A stretch of 9,498 nucleotides of DNA from Gammaproteobacteria bacterium (lineage in GTDB: Bacteria; Pseudomonadota; Gammaproteobacteria; Methylococcales; Methylomonadaceae): contig JANEMG010000066.1 of the NCBI GenBank assembly GCA_024511045.1, positions 1-9,498 of the forward strand. The letters run 5' to 3'. Both the position numbers and the translations under genes were made by a program. Shown one piece after another: positions 8,127 to 9,498 of the stretch. Numbering within the stretch: position 1 is the stretch's first letter; each line of letters opens with the position of its first letter. The notes below the pieces were generated by a model that saw nothing but the letters and a program-made list of their open reading frames with translations, did no database searches and was not told the origin of the DNA.

Positions 8127-8195
8127 GGCAGGCCCTTGGCAAAATTTCATGGCCAATGGCCTTGGCCTGTTCGGCAGGGCCTTGGCATAAACTTC
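8127..8195 (+). repeat. Imperfect direct repeat with overlapping hairpins upstream of pcm
   Basis: GGCAGGCCCTTGGCA at 8127-8141 recurs at 8173-8187 with one mismatch (offset 46), and both copies run on into similar AT-rich ends (to 8148 and 8195). A third 'GGCCTTGGCC' core is at 8158-8167. GGCCAA (8151-8156) can pair with TTGGCC (8162-8167) around a five-base loop; the same GCCAA could instead pair with TTGGC at 8136-8140 or 8182-8186. The arrangement permits alternative structures in the ahcY-pcm spacer. No function is known to me. Confidence 0.5.
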
Positions 8196-8212
8196 AAGAC
8201 GACAGACTGGCC

Positions 8213-8878
8213 ATGAAAGAGATAGATAGAATGCTTGCCGATATCGACATGGAAGTCGCCGCCACCCGGGGGCTGACCGGCCGCGATGCGCTGGATGCGC
8301 GGGTGATGCAGGCCATGCGCAAGGTGCCCCGGGACAAATTCGTGCCCCGCGACCTGCAGCGTTTTGCCTTCGACAACGGCCCCTTGCCCATCGGTCATCA
8401 GCAAACCATTTCCCAGCCCTTTATCGTCGCCCTGATGACCGATCTGCTGGAGCCTGAGGAAAACAAAACCGTCCTGGAAATCGGCACCGGTTCCGGTTAC
8501 CAGGCCGCGGTGCTGGCGCAGCTGTTCAGGAAGGTCTATACGGTGGAGTTCATCAGGGCGCTGAGCGAGCAGGCGGCCAAGCGTTTCCGGGAATTGCGCT
8601 ATGACAATATCGAATGCCGCACCGGCAACGGTTATCTGGGCTGGCCGGAGCATGCCCCCTATGACGGCATTATCGTTACCGCCGCTGCAACGCATATACC
8701 AGAGGCGCTGGTGCAGCAGCTGAAGCCGGGGGGACGGCTGGTGCTGCCGGTGGGATTGCCGTTCGCCCACCAGGAACTGCTGCTGGAAAAGGACCTGCAG
8801 GGCGATACCCAGGTCACCGATATCCTGGGTGTTGCCTTCGTGCCGATGATAGCGGAAGAAGAGGCGGTTGGCAGATAA
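8213..8878 (+). CDS. pcm: Protein-L-isoaspartate O-methyltransferase
   Basis: A cytoplasmic repair enzyme that uses S-adenosylmethionine to methylate L-isoaspartyl residues in aged proteins, starting their return to aspartate; 221 aa (E. coli Pcm is 208). Class I methyltransferase fold: SAM-binding motif I 'VLEIGTGSGYQ' (87-97). The family signature 'GHQQTISQPF' (61-70) contains the conserved active-site Ser67. 'VPRDKFVPRD' near the N-terminus, 'YDGIIVTAAATHIPEAL' and the closing 'FVPMI' all align with E. coli Pcm. The start at 8213 is the best guess: it gives a short N-terminal extension over E. coli. ATGs at 8231 (weak GAGAT-type site upstream) and 8156 are possible; none has a strong Shine-Dalgarno. 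Its SAH by-product is the substrate of the enzyme encoded just upstream, and the two genes are probably co-transcribed. The surE-pcm-nlpD-rpoS neighbourhood of E. coli is not seen here. Confidence 0.96.
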   Translation: MKEIDRMLADIDMEVAATRGLTGRDALDARVMQAMRKVPRDKFVPRDLQRFAFDNGPLPIGHQQTISQPFIVALMTDLLEPEENKTVLEIGTGSGYQAAVLAQLFRKVYTVEFIRALSEQAAKRFRELRYDNIECRTGNGYLGWPEHAPYDGIIVTAAATHIPEALVQQLKPGGRLVLPVGLPFAHQELLLEKDLQGDTQVTDILGVAFVPMIAEEEAVGR

Positions 8879-8906
8879 GTATCGCTGCCGGGTCGTACGG
8901 AGCCGG

Positions 8907-8928
8907 CATGCCCGGCCACGGGGGCATG
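8907..8928 (+). terminator. Hairpin after pcm, possible weak terminator
   Basis: CATGCCC (8907-8913) pairs perfectly with GGGCATG (8922-8928) around an eight-base loop, 28 bases after the pcm stop. There is no T-run directly after it; TTTTT first appears about 25 bases later. It is therefore not a canonical intrinsic terminator and may only be a stability or attenuation element. Confidence 0.3.
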
Positions 8929-9033
8929 ACCGAATGTGGTTTGCAAGGGATTGTTTTTCATCAAAATCCGGGCTGCAGCTTCTCCCCGTTTAAAGCGGCA
9001 CATCCCGTAAGCATTTTTTCAGACCTAATCGAC

Positions 9034-9038
9034 AGGAG
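9034..9038 (+). promoter_or_regulatory. Shine-Dalgarno site for the hibernation factor gene
   Basis: AGGAG eight bases before the ATG at 9047, one of the clearest ribosome binding sites in the window. It fixes this start and suggests independent, strong translation, unlike the coupled genes upstream. I found no convincing promoter in the 168-base spacer; TTGCAA (8941-8946) and CAAAAT (8962-8967) are only a weak pair with 15-base spacing. Confidence 0.7.
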
Positions 9039-9046
9039 CTTAATCC

Positions 9047-9415
9047 ATGCAAGAACCATTACAGATCACCTTCAGAGGGTTTCCCCATTCCGATGCGGTG
9101 GAACAGAAGATCCGGGAAAAAGTCAAAAAACTGGAGCAGTTTTTCGACCGCATCATTCACTGCAAAGTGGTTGTCGAGGCGGAGCATCATCACAAGCATC
9201 AGGGTAATCTCTATCATGTCAGAGTGGAGATGCAGGTACCCAATAAAACCCTGGTGGTCAGCCGCGAGCATCATGACCGGCGGGCCCATGAAGATGTCTA
9301 TGTCAGTATCCGCGACGCCTTCAATGCGGCCATGCGCCAGTTGGAGGATTATTCCCGCATGATGCGGGGCGATACCAAAAGGCATCAGAACCAGAACCAG
9401 GAAGCGGCGGAATGA
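9047..9415 (+). CDS. hpf: HPF/RaiA-family ribosome hibernation factor, stand-alone domain
   Basis: A 122-aa protein of the ribosome-associated inhibitor A / hibernation promoting factor family. Members bind the 30S decoding region and silence or protect ribosomes when growth slows. Visible: an N-terminal strand 'LQITFRGF', a helix 'AVEQKIREKVKKLEQFFDRI', strands 'KVVVEAEHHH' and 'YHVRVEMQVP', then 'ALVV'-like 'TLVVSRE' and the closing helix 'DVYVSIRDAFNAAMRQLEDY', giving the beta-alpha-beta-beta-beta-alpha pattern. The His-rich 'AEHHHKHQGNLYHV' and 'HHDRRAHEDVY' recall a proteobacterial subfamily in which, as I remember it, the domain is often followed by a cold-shock domain. Here the frame stops after a short Gln/Asn-rich tail. 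The usual rpoN neighbour is not upstream. Whether it acts like short HPF (100S dimers) or RaiA (inactive 70S) cannot be told from the sequence. Confidence 0.9.
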   Translation: MQEPLQITFRGFPHSDAVEQKIREKVKKLEQFFDRIIHCKVVVEAEHHHKHQGNLYHVRVEMQVPNKTLVVSREHHDRRAHEDVYVSIRDAFNAAMRQLEDYSRMMRGDTKRHQNQNQEAAE

Positions 9416-9477
9416 TCACCTCCATGCAGTCAGGCTGTCGGGTACCATGTGATTATATTCCAAAAAGGAGCTATCCT

Positions 9478-9498
9478 TTGTTCCGAACCCGCCAGATA
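9478..9498 (+). CDS. Possible start of a further gene, cut by the window edge
   Basis: AAGGAG at 9465-9470 is followed after seven bases by TTG at 9478, opening the frame 'MFRTRQI' to the edge of the window. The ribosome binding site is strong, and the preceding 60 bases are noncoding and AT-rich (TATATT at 9454-9459 resembles a -10 box without a clear -35). Seven codons are too few to identify the product; genes after hpf are often ptsN, hprK or rapZ, but nothing here shows which, if any. Confidence 0.35.

Noticed and set aside
5552..8142. Large - strand frames opposite the hydrolase (5552-6802) and ahcY (6778-8142)
   Set aside because: They shadow genes with clear catalytic residues; their Gln/His/Arg-rich translations match no family I recognise.
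8130..8195. TGGCA motifs as a sigma-54 promoter before pcm
   Set aside because: No GC element lies at the required spacing (GG and GC ten bases apart) downstream of either TGGCA.
8156..8212. Earlier pcm start at 8156
   Set aside because: No ribosome binding site, and the 19 added residues fall in the repeat/hairpin region and have no counterpart in E. coli Pcm.

Overview
The window reads as a dense, one-directional stretch of chromosome from a moderately GC-rich proteobacterium, most likely gammaproteobacterial or close to it. The basis is the contiguous recC-recB-recD order, the RecBCD subunit sequences, and a Pcm and RaiA/HPF-type protein of proteobacterial style. I cannot name a genus. 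All supported genes are on the + strand. There are no gene-free stretches over 300 bases; the longest gap is 168 bases (8879-9046). I see no tRNA, rRNA, IS element, CRISPR array or prophage gene.

Layout: (1) 1-5613 is a recombination operon: the 3' end of recC, complete recB (1194 aa) and complete recD (549 aa). The genes overlap by 11 and 13 bases and have good Shine-Dalgarno sites inside the upstream gene. The ptrA gene that separates recC and recB in E. coli is absent. Together they encode the RecBCD helicase-nuclease; all helicase motifs and the RecB nuclease residues are intact. (2) 5660-6826 encodes a probable outer-membrane lipoprotein with a serine alpha/beta-hydrolase (lysophospholipase-like) domain. 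Its reading frame continues about 60 codons past the apparent end of the catalytic domain and overlaps the next start by ATGA. (3) 6823-8878 carries two methyl-cycle genes. One is a short-form S-adenosylhomocysteine hydrolase (ahcY, 421 aa, lacking the insert and C-terminal tail of the long form). The other is protein-L-isoaspartate O-methyltransferase (pcm). The first removes the SAH that the second produces. (4) 9047-9415 encodes a stand-alone RaiA/HPF-type ribosome hibernation factor with its own strong ribosome binding site. A further gene may begin with TTG at 9478 and run off the window.

The window looks like ordinary core chromosome. I did not find a convincing undescribed system. The points most worth a second look are the extended hydrolase tail fused into ahcY, the short-form SAHH, the repeat/hairpin cluster before pcm, and the RaiA-type protein that resembles a subfamily usually carrying a cold-shock domain but ends before one.
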